Part shown: piece by piece, positions 21,419 through 32,090 of the stretch | How positions within the stretch are numbered: the first letter of the stretch is position 1 | How the letters are laid out: the number at the start of each line of letters is the position of its first letter | Origin: Chrysogorgia sp. JL179-B06 | Lineage: Eukaryota > Cnidaria > Anthozoa > Scleralcyonacea > Chrysogorgiidae | DNA length: 64,000 nucleotides | Assembly (NCBI GenBank): GCA_035772405.1 | Contig: JAYKKM010000263.1 | Location: 3,036,001-3,100,000, forward strand | Reading direction: 5' to 3' | The notes under the pieces: generated by a model | The model's input: only the letters and a program-made list of their open reading frames with translations | What the model was told of the DNA's origin: nothing | Databases searched by the model: none | Translations under genes and position numbers: made by a program

Positions 21419-23658
21419 CTAGATAATACTATAAGCTTTTCTAAATAAAAATGTCTTAAGAAGTGTCTTAAAATTATTAAGATTGGTGACATTGCGTATT
21501 TCGCAAGGAAGACCATTAAAAAGTGGTGGTGCAGCAGTGGCAAAAGCTCTGTCCCCAAGAGTCTTAGTCCTGATTACATTCGGCACAAGTAACAGTTCAT
21601 TATTAGATCGTAGACAGTATTTGCTCTGCGTTTTCGTACTTATAAGATTACTAAGGTACACAGGTGATAAACCATGTATAGACTTAAATATTATAACTAA
21701 CATCTTAAATTCTATCCTAAATCTTATTGGTAACCAGTGTAATGTCCGCAACACTGGAGTTATATGGCAAAAACGTGGAGTACATGAAATAAGCCTGGCA
21801 GCCGCATTCTGTACCCGCTGCAGTTTATTTATGTGCTTATCTGGCAACCCAAAGAGTAAACTATTACAGTAGTCAAGTCTTCCCATTACACAAGCATGAA
21901 CCAATGTCTGAGTTGCCTCGTTCGAAAGAAACTTTCTTATTCTTCTGATGTTGTGAAGGTGGAAAAAAGCGGCCTTACATGTTTTATTTATGTTTGTCAC
22001 AAAACTCATGTGGGAATCGAACCATGTTCCCAAGTTCCTAGAAACAGCAACTGGGGCCACGGTGACGTCACCAACGAACAACTTGTCGATGCATGCTGGC
22101 GCGTACCTAATAACATGAATTCTGTCTTGTCGTCGTTTAGTTTCATCTTATCAGTGATCATCCATGCCCGGATAGCCTTAATACATATCTCCATAGCCTT
22201 GATTGCCTCCGTCTGACTTGATCTACAATTTGGTTGAAATGATAAGTAAAGCTGTGTATCGTCAGCATAGGCGTGAACTGTGGGTAAATATCCCTTGATA
22301 ATGTCAAACAGCTTACTAGAGTATACTGTAAACAACAAGGGCCCTAAACAAGAGCCCTGTGGCACGCCATACGGAAGCTGGAAACTCTCGGACAGTCCTT
22401 CACCAAACGCAACGCGTTGAGACCTGTTGGTAAGATACGATCTAAACCACTGCAGCACAGTACCAGTGATACCAAATGAGGTTTCCATACGATGTAAAAG
22501 AATCCTGTGATCCACGGTGTCAAATGCCATGCTAAGATCTAGGAGTACAAGAAGCGTCACCTGCTGTCGATCCATGTTCATTAATATATCATTCTGCACT
22601 TTCAAAAGTGCCGTCTCTGTACTATGACCTTTCCTATACGCAGACTGGAGTAGAGGAAATAGTTCGTAAGCCATCATATGGTGGTAGGTTTGGTCGTAAA
22701 CTGCCCGCTCGGTCAACTTAGAGACAAACTGTAGGTTACTAATGGGCCGAAGGTTGGTGAACAGAGCATCGAGTCCTGCCTTCTTAATAAGGGGTTTCAC
22801 AAGTGCTTTCTTCCAATCATCAGGGAAATGTCCTACGAGCAGCGAGGAGTTGACGATATGTGTAATCACGGGAAGTAATGAATCTAAACAACCGACAATC
22901 AAAGACGTAGGCATGGGATCCAGTGCACATGACTTTTTTGCTGACGCCTGGATGAGATCTTGAACTTCCTCATTTAAACACCGAAAGGAGTTCAAAGCGA
23001 TGCCTCTATCCACAACCCGATCATCCGGCACCAAATCATGTGCAGAGGAGTCAACGACCACAGCATCAATATCAGACCGTATTCTTGAGATCTTTCGCAC
23101 AAAGAATTCACCAATGTCTTTAGCCAGAGCCATATTGTTGTGATAATTCGGGAAACAAAGCTCATCCTTCATAACCAACAACTTTTTTGTGGCCCTGAAC
23201 AGCTTTCCTTGGTTGTCACTATTGTTTTCAATAAAGCTTGTGTAAAATATTCTCCTTGCCTCGTTCATAAGGTATGTCACTCGATTTCTTTTAGCCTTGA
23301 ACCGATTGAAGTCAGACAATGATTTACTCTTACGCCAAGCTCTTTCGGCCTTTCTACGAAGTCGTTTTGCAGCATCAATTTCAGCGTTGTACCAAGGTGC
23401 AGATGGTCTTGCTCTTAGAGTCTTGGTCTTTAATGGTGCGTGACGGTCAGTCAGGCTGGACAGGGTTTCGTTGTAATCACGCACAAGCGCATCAACGTCA
23501 TCTGGCAGCAGATCTGTTGACTCATCTCGACGCGTCGCGCACAATGCAGTAGCAGTCAGATCCTGATTTAGAGAGCCCATGTCCACACACTTTAATTTCC
23601 TGTAACTAATTATTTTAGTTAACGCAGCTGGCTTGACTGTTAATAGATCGCAGACCAA
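21419..23658 (-). pseudogene. LINE 1 reverse transcriptase and C-terminal region
   Basis: A long open stretch (23658-22006) contains PTSLIVGCLD, LRPISNLQFVSKLTER, LVLLDLSMAFDTVDHRI, GVPQGSCLGPLLFTVY and the catalytic AYADDTQLYL. The C-terminal region continues in a different frame (22081-21419), with NAAARLISCTPR, PIRFRIEFKMLVI and FLFRKAYSII. Motif order is that of an L2/CR1 reverse transcriptase, which copies the element RNA at the nicked target. One frame change near 22050 separates the parts. Confidence 0.88.
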
Positions 23659-24510
23659 CGTGTGATTATAAGATCAAGGGTGTGGCCATGGATGTGAGTG
23701 GCCTGGTTGACATGTTGCCGAAGTCCAACCGACTCAAGCAGATCCTGCAGCTTCAAAGAGTCGGCGTCATCAGCAGAATCAACGTGTATGTTGAAATCAC
23801 CAGAGATCAATAGAGGCTCCTTAGATAATAAAAGAGACTCAAGATAATCCGAGAATTCCATGAAAAAGACACTCGTGGGTACCCTGTGTTCACTGGAGTA
23901 TGGTGGACGATAGAGCACAACGATGCGGAATTTGTGAATGGATGATGTAACGAACCACTCTGAAAAGTGAAAATTCAAACGAACTTTTTATTCCTGCATC
24001 TGCCTTTTTTACACACAGCGAGTCCCGATATATTATACCAGTCCCACCGCCGCGACGCCCGTCGTGATTGTAGCCATCAGGGCATAATTCTGTCCGGACA
24101 GCTGCGTCATCAGGACCAAGCCAAGACTCGGTAATACCAACAACATCCAGCTTGTAATCGCAGATGTAGTCCAGAATTTCAGCGGTCTTATTTTTCACTG
24201 AACGAGCATTTAATAGGCAAAACTTTAATGATCGGTAATGTACAGGGTTACTGGAAGAACAATTCACCATAATTAAATTATTAGTGTTACGCGATGAAAG
24301 CCGTGACGATTGTTCCACAATGAGAGATGTCATTGACCTGGAAGGCCTATAATTACGACGCACAGAGACAATAGGTGAAATTCTGCCGCCAATAGGACCA
24401 GGATTTAATTTGAACACTAGGTCGCCAACTAGTAAAACACGGAATGCCGCCATAGTGTTGTTATAATAAACACATGGACGCCTATGCCTCCTAATCTTCG
24501 ATCGTCTTGG
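23640..24510 (-). pseudogene. LINE 1 endonuclease domain, frameshifted
   Basis: The N-terminal piece has MAAFRVLLVGDL, a relaxed NPGP motif at about 24394-24425, and then LLNARSVKNKTAEILDYI and VGITESWL. A frame change near 23940 leads to the second piece with VVLYRPPYSS, ISGDFNIHVD and HTLDLIITR. These are the ordered motifs of an apurinic-type LINE endonuclease, which nicks target DNA. The break makes this copy inactive. Confidence 0.8.
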
Positions 24511-25159
24511 GAATGTAGGATGATTAACTTTAATTACAGTAAATTCAATACCATTCATATTGTACCTGTAAGGATATATAGCCCTCAGCAAATGGTATCT
24601 TGCTGTAGACCACAGTACCTCCGTATGGTTGTCTATTTATCATGCTGATCAAACATTGCGTCATTTCTGAAAACCATTAATATTGTACAATGTACATTTC
24701 ATCATCATCCAACGGAATGATTCTTGTTGCTGTAAATATTGCTATATCACTGTTGCAATAATTAACGTCTTTTCTAACATCCTTGATGTGTTTGTGTAGT
24801 GAACGAACGTTTGAATAACAAACTTTCAATTCGGATCAAACTCTATCCAAATTATACCAGATGGTTTATGTGACCTTATATGGTTGATATCTAACTGAAC
24901 TAATTTAATAACATTGCTAGCACCGTTTGTAAGACCATCGTCAGTTCTTACATTTAATGCAATTTCTGTTCATCGAAAGGTTTCTTGCCAGCTGCATTGA
25001 GTTTCATATTTGGTATTTGACTCAATATTTTGCCTCATAGTTCAACAGAGTTGGCTCCAATAACACTGTCTTGTGCCTTAATGGGATATTTACTGGCTGT
25101 ACAAACATCAATTTTTAATAAATAATCGTGGAGCATCTTTTGGACAATTTAATTCATCA

Positions 25160-25790
25160 AAACATCCTTATTTGAGTTAGGAAATATAATTTGAAAAGAA
25201 ATGTCGTATATATTATGGGCAAAATAAGAGAAACACCATGACAGTGGTTGTCTACCAAACGTCTTATATAGCTTGAAATATGCCAAGATGGCTTTGTATT
25301 CGCATGATATTTTCTCGTTTTACCATCAACCGATCAACGTAAATAGCTTAATTATATATCCATGTATAGAAGTTGTCTTACCTGAACAAGGCAATCTTGT
25401 CTCCGTCGATGAATCTTCACTAAAATCGCTTTTAAACAACTCTTTACTCTTGGTTCAACTGCAAACAGCCTTCGACTCTTCGAGGAACTCTCGAAATTTT
25501 AGCGTCACGTGATGAAATCCTAATATTCCATACCCCAAAGCGACATTTTTACGTCACTTTGCGCAAGCTCTGACGCTATTTAGATTTATGATGGACTTAT
25601 GATGTATGCCGACGACTGTTAATTCTGAAAGCCTGCAAATACTAACACCTGATTTTCCTTCTGACCCATGGTCTGTCCACACATAGTCAAGTACAACCTG
25701 GGTCGTGACATAGCGGAGATCTGGTTCCCAGGTCTCCGCAAAAAGACTAGAGATGTCAGTAAAATTGAAAATGTTCCTGGATTATCTCGT
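25160..25790. other. sequence between the Helitron relic and LINE 2
   Basis: On the minus strand a CAG|GTAAGAC donor near 25380 could end a leader exon, but no coding exon was established. The remainder has no supported feature. Confidence 0.3.
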
Positions 25791-26117
25791 TTACAATACA
25801 ATACAATACAATACTTTATTTAAGGAGAGTAACATCATAACCTGTCACAGTTTTCTAACAGATGGCCCTCCACAAAAAGATACATAAATACATTGATAAA
25901 TACTAAAACTAATCAAATGACACACAATTACAAAATAGACAAAATTTACAATTTGAACACATTAAAAGTTCCAAGTTATCGACTTGTTTCACCCGAGAGC
26001 TAAATAAAGCACGTAATTTAAATTTGATAAGAAGAAGACGAGATTGAAGGGAAGATGTCAAAGGTAAGATTGCAAGTTGTTTTAGATCAGCATCAAGAGC
26101 ATTAAATAAAACCGGGG

Positions 26118-27844
26118 CTAAGTTGGTTTGGGAACTATCAGATTATAAGTTGATGCCCTAGTCTGGCGAGAACGGTGTTGGGATATTAGCTGAAGCTTTT
26201 GTTTGTAGCATGAAGGTGCAAAAGGGTCAAGAATTATACTATATAAGGTTAATATCTTTCTAATTTTAACTACATCAGAGATAGGTAACCATTTTAGGTT
26301 AAGAAAGAGACTAACTGATGACTGAGTATAATCCGCATCCAATAAAATTCTAGCGGCTCGTTTCTGTAGTCGAAGAAGCCTTAATAGCTGGGTATGGGAG
26401 CATGTACCCCAACAAGAAGAACAGTAAGTGAAATAACAGTGCACACAAGAGTTATAGAAATGTAAAGAACCCTCATACGTTAGATAGGGCTTGATACGTC
26501 GTAGCAAAGATAGACGGTTGCTAACAGTAGAACATATATTATTCACATGGAAGTCCCAGGTAAGAAAGGAGTCAAAAATAGTACCAAGAACAGTCCATTT
26601 ATCAACTTGCTCAATTTGGCAATCATTGACAATAACGTCAAGTGAAGTATTTGGAAGAAGTCTAAATTTTTGCGGAGTAGTTATAAGCATACACTTTGAT
26701 TTAGAAGTATTTAACATCATACGATTTTGCTCAGCCCATTTAAAACAACCTCCCGAACAGTTGAACCAGATGCAAGTAAGGAAGTATCATCGGCAAATAC
26801 AAAATTATCAGTATCATATGAAGATAAATACAATGGAAGATCATTAACGAATAAAAGAAAAAGCAGTGGGCCGAGTATACTTCCCGGAGGAACACCATTT
26901 AGAACTGGTAGGTTATCAGAAAGAAACCCCCTAAAACATACCCTCTGAGATCGGTCAGTAAGATAGGATGAGAACCATTTGACTGTGGATCTAGAACAGC
27001 CATAGACACTAAGCTTAAAGAGTAAGATATCGTGATCTACTAGATCAAATGCCTTCTTAAAATCAAGTAAAAGAAGCCCATTTAAAAGCCCAGTGTCCAT
27101 ATTCTGTAAAATCTTATCAGATAATTCCGTAACAGCCAGTTCACAAGAACGAGATTTCCGAAAACCAAACTGATGGTCAGATAATAACTGATGTTCAGTA
27201 AGAAAAAGTAAATAGGAAGTGAAAATATGGCGTTCAAGAATTTTTGAAATAACGGCCAAAAGAGAAATAGGGCGGAAATTTGATCGATCAAAGAGTGAAC
27301 CACGCTTAAAAATTGGAGACACCTTTGCCACTTTCCATGTATCTGGAAAAACACCTGTAGTAATAATAGTATTAAAAATAGATGTTAACGACGGTGCTAT
27401 TTCCGGTGCAGAAATTCTTAAAAAATAGTTATTTAGTCCATCTAAACCTGCTGCTTTACCATCAGGTAAACGCTGTAGACTAGAGAGGACAAATTCCTCT
27501 GAAATCGGCGGAATATCAAATACTAAGTCACTCGAAAGCACACTATCGACCGTCTCCGTAAGGTAGTTCCAGTTTATACCAGAAGAATTACTGATTGGTT
27601 GAATAACAGACGCTATACTGGTAAAATATTCATTGAATAGATTGGCAATATTGGTGAGATGACTCGGTGATTTCGAATTCTTAGATGGAGCTAAATTTCT
27701 AATTATTCGCCATAGATTTTTTGGATTATCCAAGTTATTACGAATAGATTCCCGATAAAACAGACGCTTAGCACTTCTAATTAGATGTATAACTTTGTTT
27801 CTTGCAACACGATAATCAGGCGCGGATTTAGAAGTTAGTCGCAT
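26118..27844 (-). pseudogene. LINE 2 reverse transcriptase and C-terminal region
   Basis: The first frame (27844-26717) has LPDGKAAGLDGLNNYFLR, FRPISLLAVISKILER, LLLLDFKKAFDLVDHDIL, GVPPGSILGPLLFLLFVND and the catalytic VFADDTSLL. The second frame (26720-26118) overlaps it and has NTSKSKCMLITTP, CVHCYFTYCSSCWG, LQKRAARILLDADY and PISDVVKIRKIL. The frame change lies near 26718. Catalytic residues are kept, so decay is slight. Confidence 0.87.
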
Positions 27845-28000
27845 AAATTAGACACTTCATGAACAACCCTATTGGTTATGCTTTTCTTAAGAATAATTCA
27901 GAACAAAAACCTATCCAATAGGATTGTTATTCACAGGTATTTTGAATTGCAAATTCTAAATCTAAATCTAACTTCTAAATCCGCGCCTGACGATAATTAC
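27806..28000. repeat. foldback junction inside LINE 2
   Basis: ATCAGGCGCGGATTTAGAAG, followed by TTAG, at about 27813-27836 returns inverted as CTAACTTCTAAATCCGCGCC at about 27969-27989. About 130 bp of foreign AT-rich sequence lies between. It interrupts coding between endonuclease and reverse transcriptase. Confidence 0.75.
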
Positions 28001-29216
28001 TCCATGAGGAATCCAAATTGTTACGCGTAGCATTGTTATACAATCTATTGCGTTGACCAATAGCATCCATAATTTCGTCAGAAAACCACTCAGGTCTAGA
28101 GATTGATTTGACACGTCGCTGTTTAACTGGAGCATGTAAATTGAGAACATCCCTGAATAGACAATACCATTGATCCAAAGCATCGTTTGGATCAGTGAAC
28201 ATATCCAAAGAATTCCAAGGCACGCATCGTAAATCATTAACAAAGCTATCAGCCATGAAATTTCGAAGCGGACGAAAAATTCTAGTATTATGGTCCGTGT
28301 TTTTTGGTTTAATTACCCTCGATTTCCAATTAACAAAAACTGGTAGATGGTCACTCAAAGAGATATCCAAAGTACCAGATTTTCGAACAAATTTGACATC
28401 ATTGACAAAAATATGGTCGATAAGGGAACCAGAAGATGGTCTCGTCGGCACAGTAATAAGTTGTTTGAAATTGAATAATTTGAATATATTTTCATAGCGG
28501 ACACGGCTAGACGATTTCTGCAGCAAATTGAAATTGAAGTCGCCCAATATTATTGTCTGAATATTAAGGCTATCAGCTCTTGTAATCATAGTTTCAAGGG
28601 AATCCAAATAAGAAACATTTGCCGAGGGTGGTCGGTAAACAAACGAGAAGAGACAAGGTCTAGAGCGAGGATAACGTAGCTCAAGCCAAATACTCTCCAT
28701 GCCAGTAAGTTCCAAATCATACCGACGACACACTGGCAAATGGGCAGGCACGTAGACAAGCAATCCACCGCCCTTCCCTTCAGACCTATCAGCCCGGAAC
28801 AAGATGTAATTGTCAACACTCAAAAACTCATCCGACCAGGATCCATCAAGGAAGGTCTCTGAAATTCCCAATAACAGGTTAGGTTTACCCTTTTTGCGAT
28901 CCGACACAAACGACAATAGAAGTTTGAGTTCGTCCAGTTTGTTTGTGATCGAGCAGATATTATAATGACAGATGTTTAAGCCACCGTTTTCAAGGCCCAA
29001 TAATCCAAACAAATCGTCGAGCGAATTTCCAAGACCGTCGGAATTTGGTCTTCTACAATTTACACCATCACCTGCATCAGTCGAAGGACCGGGATTACTA
29101 TGAACATCACCGTCTAATAATAGAGGATTCCATTGAGCCAAGGAAACAAAAATCAGTAAAATAATGATAGATTTTAAAAAACATGAGGAGCTCGATGAAA
29201 CACGTCCTCTCGTCAT
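27975..29216 (-). CDS. LINE 2 endonuclease ORF with N-terminal 2A-like peptide
   Basis: The 413-codon ORF starts at the ATG at 29214-29216. Residues about 13-34 are hydrophobic (IIILLIFVSLAQW), followed by DGDVHSNPGP at residues 35-44, close to the 2A ribosome-skipping consensus. Then come LNICHYNICSITNKLDEL, LGISETFLD, GGGLLVYV, FSFVYRPPSANVS, ILGDFNFNL, SLIDHIFVN and LSDHLPVF, the motifs of an apurinic-type LINE endonuclease in correct order. It ends where it meets a local inverted duplication near 27974. Confidence 0.85.
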   Translation of the reverse strand: MTRGRVSSSSSCFLKSIIILLIFVSLAQWNPLLLDGDVHSNPGPSTDAGDGVNCRRPNSDGLGNSLDDLFGLLGLENGGLNICHYNICSITNKLDELKLLLSFVSDRKKGKPNLLLGISETFLDGSWSDEFLSVDNYILFRADRSEGKGGGLLVYVPAHLPVCRRYDLELTGMESIWLELRYPRSRPCLFSFVYRPPSANVSYLDSLETMITRADSLNIQTIILGDFNFNLLQKSSSRVRYENIFKLFNFKQLITVPTRPSSGSLIDHIFVNDVKFVRKSGTLDISLSDHLPVFVNWKSRVIKPKNTDHNTRIFRPLRNFMADSFVNDLRCVPWNSLDMFTDPNDALDQWYCLFRDVLNLHAPVKQRRVKSISRPEWFSDEIMDAIGQRNRLYNNATRNNLDSSWSNYRQARI

Positions 29217-29650
29217 GGTGTCACATGAATGGCACTAACAGTTCTTCGATACCAAGAATGGCACTAACAGTTCTTCGATATCTGTTTTCGTTCTTGCGAG
29301 GAATCGTACCTACCATACTAGAGTGGTACTGTAATCCAGTCCAGCCATGAGGCCCGGAGCTACGAGGGTGCGACACCCCCTCAAAAATCTTTATACGCGT
29401 TTCAGTCGGCATAAATTTAATTTTAGTCGATCGGCAGAAATTATATTTTAGACGTGTTCGATTTGATCATTCCGTCCGCTGCTGCAGCCAATCAGGTTGC
29501 AGAAAAATATATATATATATATCGAAATTTTCCTTCACCACAAATCATTATTACCATGTTGTTCAATCGAGTGAAATGCCCAATATTACCTATATATCCT
29601 GGTAAAAGGATCCACAAACATGGATACAAGTTATGCTCTTGGATATAATT

Positions 29651-30471
29651 ATAGTAAGAATAGAAAAAATGACAGAGCAAGAAACTCAAACCAGTCCATA
29701 TAAATTTAAAATATTTCGAACATTCGTTCTTCTTTAGTTAAAATATAAGAATTTGAAGGATATATTAGCGCCTACTAAGTTTAGGAAAAAGGCTGACGAT
29801 ACTGGAGAAGACTCGGTTAAGTTGGGATGTTTTAAATGTTTTAGGAAGTGTGACCTATGTAAGAATTATTTGGCAGAAGCTGAGAGTTTTACTAATTATG
29901 CTACAGGTCGCTTTTATAGGATGAAGCACGCGCTTTCTTGTACTTCCTCTGGGGTGATATATTTAGTTTCTTGTAAGAAATGCAAATTGCAGTATGTGGG
30001 ATCCACTAATAACCAGTTTAAAGTTCGATTTCGCAATCATAAATCGGCAATGGTTACCGGTAAAAATACCTGTGAGGTTGCCACACATTTTAATAGAACT
30101 CCTCATGTCTTAGGGGATTTTGAGTTTATAGTAATTGAAGCTACTTTAAATAAAGATGATGTTGAAGAACTTCTATTGGCCAGAGAGGCATATTGGACAG
30201 CACAATTGCGTACTTTACAGCCATTAGGGCTAAACAAAAGATGTGAATACCGTTCAAAGAAACGCATTAAATACATGTCATGTTAATTATTATTAAGATC
30301 ACTTTTAAGTAAATTTATGTAAATTTTTATTGTATATTATGTATATATAGGGCACTTTGTGCCATATATCATTTTTATATTTTAACTGAAGAAGAACGAA
30401 TGTTCGAAATATTTTAAATTTATATGGACTGGTTTGAGTTTCTTGCTCTGTCATTTTTTCTATTCTTACTA
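29651..30471 (+). mobile_element. Penelope-like element remnant bracketed by about 95-bp inverted repeats
   Basis: The left repeat (about 29651-29746) and the right repeat (about 30376-30471) are near-perfect inverted copies, with landmarks AGAGCAAGAAACTCAAACCAG / CTGGTTTGAGTTTCTTGCTC. Between them is the C-terminal endonuclease gene of a Penelope-like element. The reverse transcriptase part is missing. The right repeat runs straight into an AT microsatellite. Confidence 0.8.
29753..30286 (+). CDS. Penelope-like GIY-YIG endonuclease domain (5'-truncated)
   Basis: The 177-codon frame has a cysteine-rich linker at residues 26-36 (CFKCFRKCDLC), then the GIY-YIG core at residues 67-85 (GVIYLVSCKKCKLQYVGST). 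Next come FKVRFRNHKS with the catalytic-type arginine, LLAREAYWTAQL with the glutamate, and a PLGLNKRCEY end. In Penelope-like elements this domain follows the reverse transcriptase and cuts target DNA. The first methionine is arbitrary because coding upstream is lost. The domain itself is intact and uninterrupted. Confidence 0.88.
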   Translation: MKDILAPTKFRKKADDTGEDSVKLGCFKCFRKCDLCKNYLAEAESFTNYATGRFYRMKHALSCTSSGVIYLVSCKKCKLQYVGSTNNQFKVRFRNHKSAMVTGKNTCEVATHFNRTPHVLGDFEFIVIEATLNKDDVEELLLAREAYWTAQLRTLQPLGLNKRCEYRSKKRIKYMSC

Positions 30472-30564
30472 TATATACATATATACAGATATACAGATAC
30501 ATATATACATATATACATATACATATATATACATATATATACACATATATATACATATATATAC

Positions 30565-30657
<93 letters not shown>

Positions 30658-30686
30658 CATATATATACACATATATATATATACAC

Positions 30687-30717
<31 letters not shown>

Positions 30718-30848
30718 CACATATATATATATACACATATATATATATACACATATATATATATACACATATATATATATACACATATATATATATACAT
30801 ATATACATATACATATATACATATATATATACACATATATATATATAC

Positions 30849-30895
<47 letters not shown>

Positions 30896-30909
30896 CATAT
30901 ATATATATA
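30471..30909. repeat. AT-rich microsatellite (TATATACA variants)
   Basis: Long tract of ACATATAT and TATATA units. Its translations in all frames give only Tyr/Ile/His/Thr runs and are not coding. Confidence 0.97.
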
Positions 30910-30972
30910 GATTTTCGCTTACCTCAAAACTGGTCTGCTACAACTTGTTTCATCTGTAAAAGAATCTTCAGG
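30910..30972 (-). other. degenerate hammerhead-like Penelope tail fragment
   Basis: On the minus strand this 63-bp island between two microsatellites reads CCTGAAGATTC, a short spacer, then CAGATGAAACAAG. The order CTGA-x-GA, short stem, GAAAC is that of a hammerhead core, but the stem II pairing is poor. Confidence 0.35.
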
Positions 30973-31028
30973 CATATATATATATATACATATATATATA
31001 TACATATATATATATACATATATATATA
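30973..31028. repeat. AT-rich microsatellite
   Basis: TATATACA units directly left of the mariner-like element. The final TA serves as the target dinucleotide. Confidence 0.95.
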
Positions 31029-31855
31029 CCGGGTGGCCCAAAAAAAAGTACTCCGGTTTGATTCATAATAACTTCTAAACGAGTGAAGCTATTAAACTGA
31101 AATAACTTTCATTAGATAGAGGGAAGACTAACTTAGATTTTGAAATATGACAGTTGTATTTTACTTAAAAATTCACGGAGATATTAATGTTCAAACTCGG
31201 TAGCATATTTCTGGATGTGTCTAAAATATGCAAAAAACGCCGTATCAAATATTAATCAAGCTTTGCTCAACTGAAACACGCACTATTAGCAGTATATAAA
31301 TGACACTTGACAAATTGTTTATTATGAAACGAAGTATTATTATTTACAAAATACAAGCAAGATTTATTCGTTCGGAATCGCGTGTCCTCTAGCACGAATG
31401 CACTGCCTAGCCCGTGACACCATTGCGTCGAAGGAGTCATGGATCATTCGTTGTTCTAGATTACGGCATGCTGTCACAATTGAGTTGCGAAGCTCTTCTA
31501 AATTCTGCGGTTGCTGATCATGTGGTACATTCCAAATTTGTTCATGTTCAGAATAAACTCAGAATGAAACACAATCAAACCATAACTCCATAAGACATAA
31601 CATGCAACTCCCCAGAGACATCCAACATTAAGTATTTGATACGGCGTTTTTTGCATATTTTAGACACATCCAGAAATATGCTACCTATTTTGAACATTAA
31701 TATCTCCGTGAATTTGTAAGTAAAATACAACTGTAATATATCAAAATCTAAGCTAGTCTTCCCTCTATCTAATGAAAGTTATTTCAGTTTAATAGCTTCA
31801 CTCGTTTAGAAGTTATTATGAATCAAACCGGAGTACTTTTTTTTGGGCCACCCGG
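31029..31855. mobile_element. mariner-like element with about 220-bp inverted ends, internally deleted
   Basis: The ends begin CCGGGTGGCCCAAAAAAAA and are inverted copies for about 220 bp (31029-31248 and 31632-31855). The element is flanked by TA on both sides, the target of Tc1/mariner transposons. The 380-bp centre keeps only a transposase C-terminus. Confidence 0.88.
31364..31556 (-). pseudogene. mariner-like transposase C-terminal fragment
   Basis: A minus-strand frame reads EQIWNVPHDQQPQN, then LEELRNSIVTACRNLEQR and SRARQCIRARGHAIPNE, before the TAA at 31364-31366. This resembles the last part of Tc1/mariner transposases. The DNA-binding region and the catalytic residues are absent. 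Confidence 0.65.
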
Positions 31856-31924
31856 TACATATATATATACATATATATATACATATATATATATACATAC
31901 ATATATATATACATATATATATAC

Positions 31925-31955
<31 letters not shown>

Positions 31956-32090
31956 CATATATACATATATACATACATATACATACATATACATACACAT
32001 ACATACATATACATACATATACATACATATACATACATATATATACATATATATACATACATATACATACATATACATACATATACAGAA
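31856..32090. repeat. AT-rich microsatellite (ACATATAT then ACATACAT)
   Basis: Tandem units change from TATATACA to ACATACAT towards the right. It abuts the tail of the minus-strand Penelope-like element. Confidence 0.96.

Larger units (their letters stand above)
21228..24512 (-). mobile_element. L2/CR1-like LINE (LINE 1) inserted in the Helitron relic
   Basis: The element contains endonuclease, reverse transcriptase and a C-terminal region, all minus strand. It ends in a tandem TTA/ATT microsatellite at 21228-21250, as L2 and CR1 elements do. Its upstream edge lies close to 24512, where Helitron reading stops. A target duplication is not obvious. Confidence 0.8.
20960..25150 (-). pseudogene. 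Helitron relic: PIF1-like helicase C-terminus and endonuclease domain, split by a LINE
   Basis: Read leftward, 25150-24830 has broken helicase C-terminal sequence, including ALNVRTDDGLTNGASN and VIKLVQLD. Next, 24826-24515 reads SNVRSLHKHIKDVRKDVNY, then PYGG, then NMNGIEFTVIKVNHP, the start of an exonuclease-endonuclease-phosphatase domain. The LINE then intervenes. The domain resumes at about 21226 with VIGVYRSPKVSL and FIGDCNVNW (the GDxN motif) and continues after a frame change near 21062 with SYRQLRSSFTTDNQT to about 20960. A PIF1-like helicase followed by this endonuclease type occurs in some animal Helitrons. Stops and frame changes make it non-functional. Confidence 0.65.
25793..29400 (-). 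mobile_element. CR1/L2-like LINE (LINE 2) with 2A-like motif
   Basis: Endonuclease, reverse transcriptase and C-terminal frames lie in order on the minus strand. The 3' end carries an ATTGT/TATTG microsatellite tail at 25793-25815. The 5' leader includes a duplicated unit with GGCACTAACAGTTCTTCG at about 29230 and 29262. Coding is interrupted only by a rearranged junction at 27845-27974. Confidence 0.85.

Noticed and set aside
21483..22216. Plus-strand frames over LINE 1
   Set aside because: They lie antisense to clear reverse-transcriptase and C-terminal coding.
30305..31068. Several long open frames on both strands
   Set aside because: They are translations of AT microsatellites and consist of Tyr/Ile/His/Thr runs.
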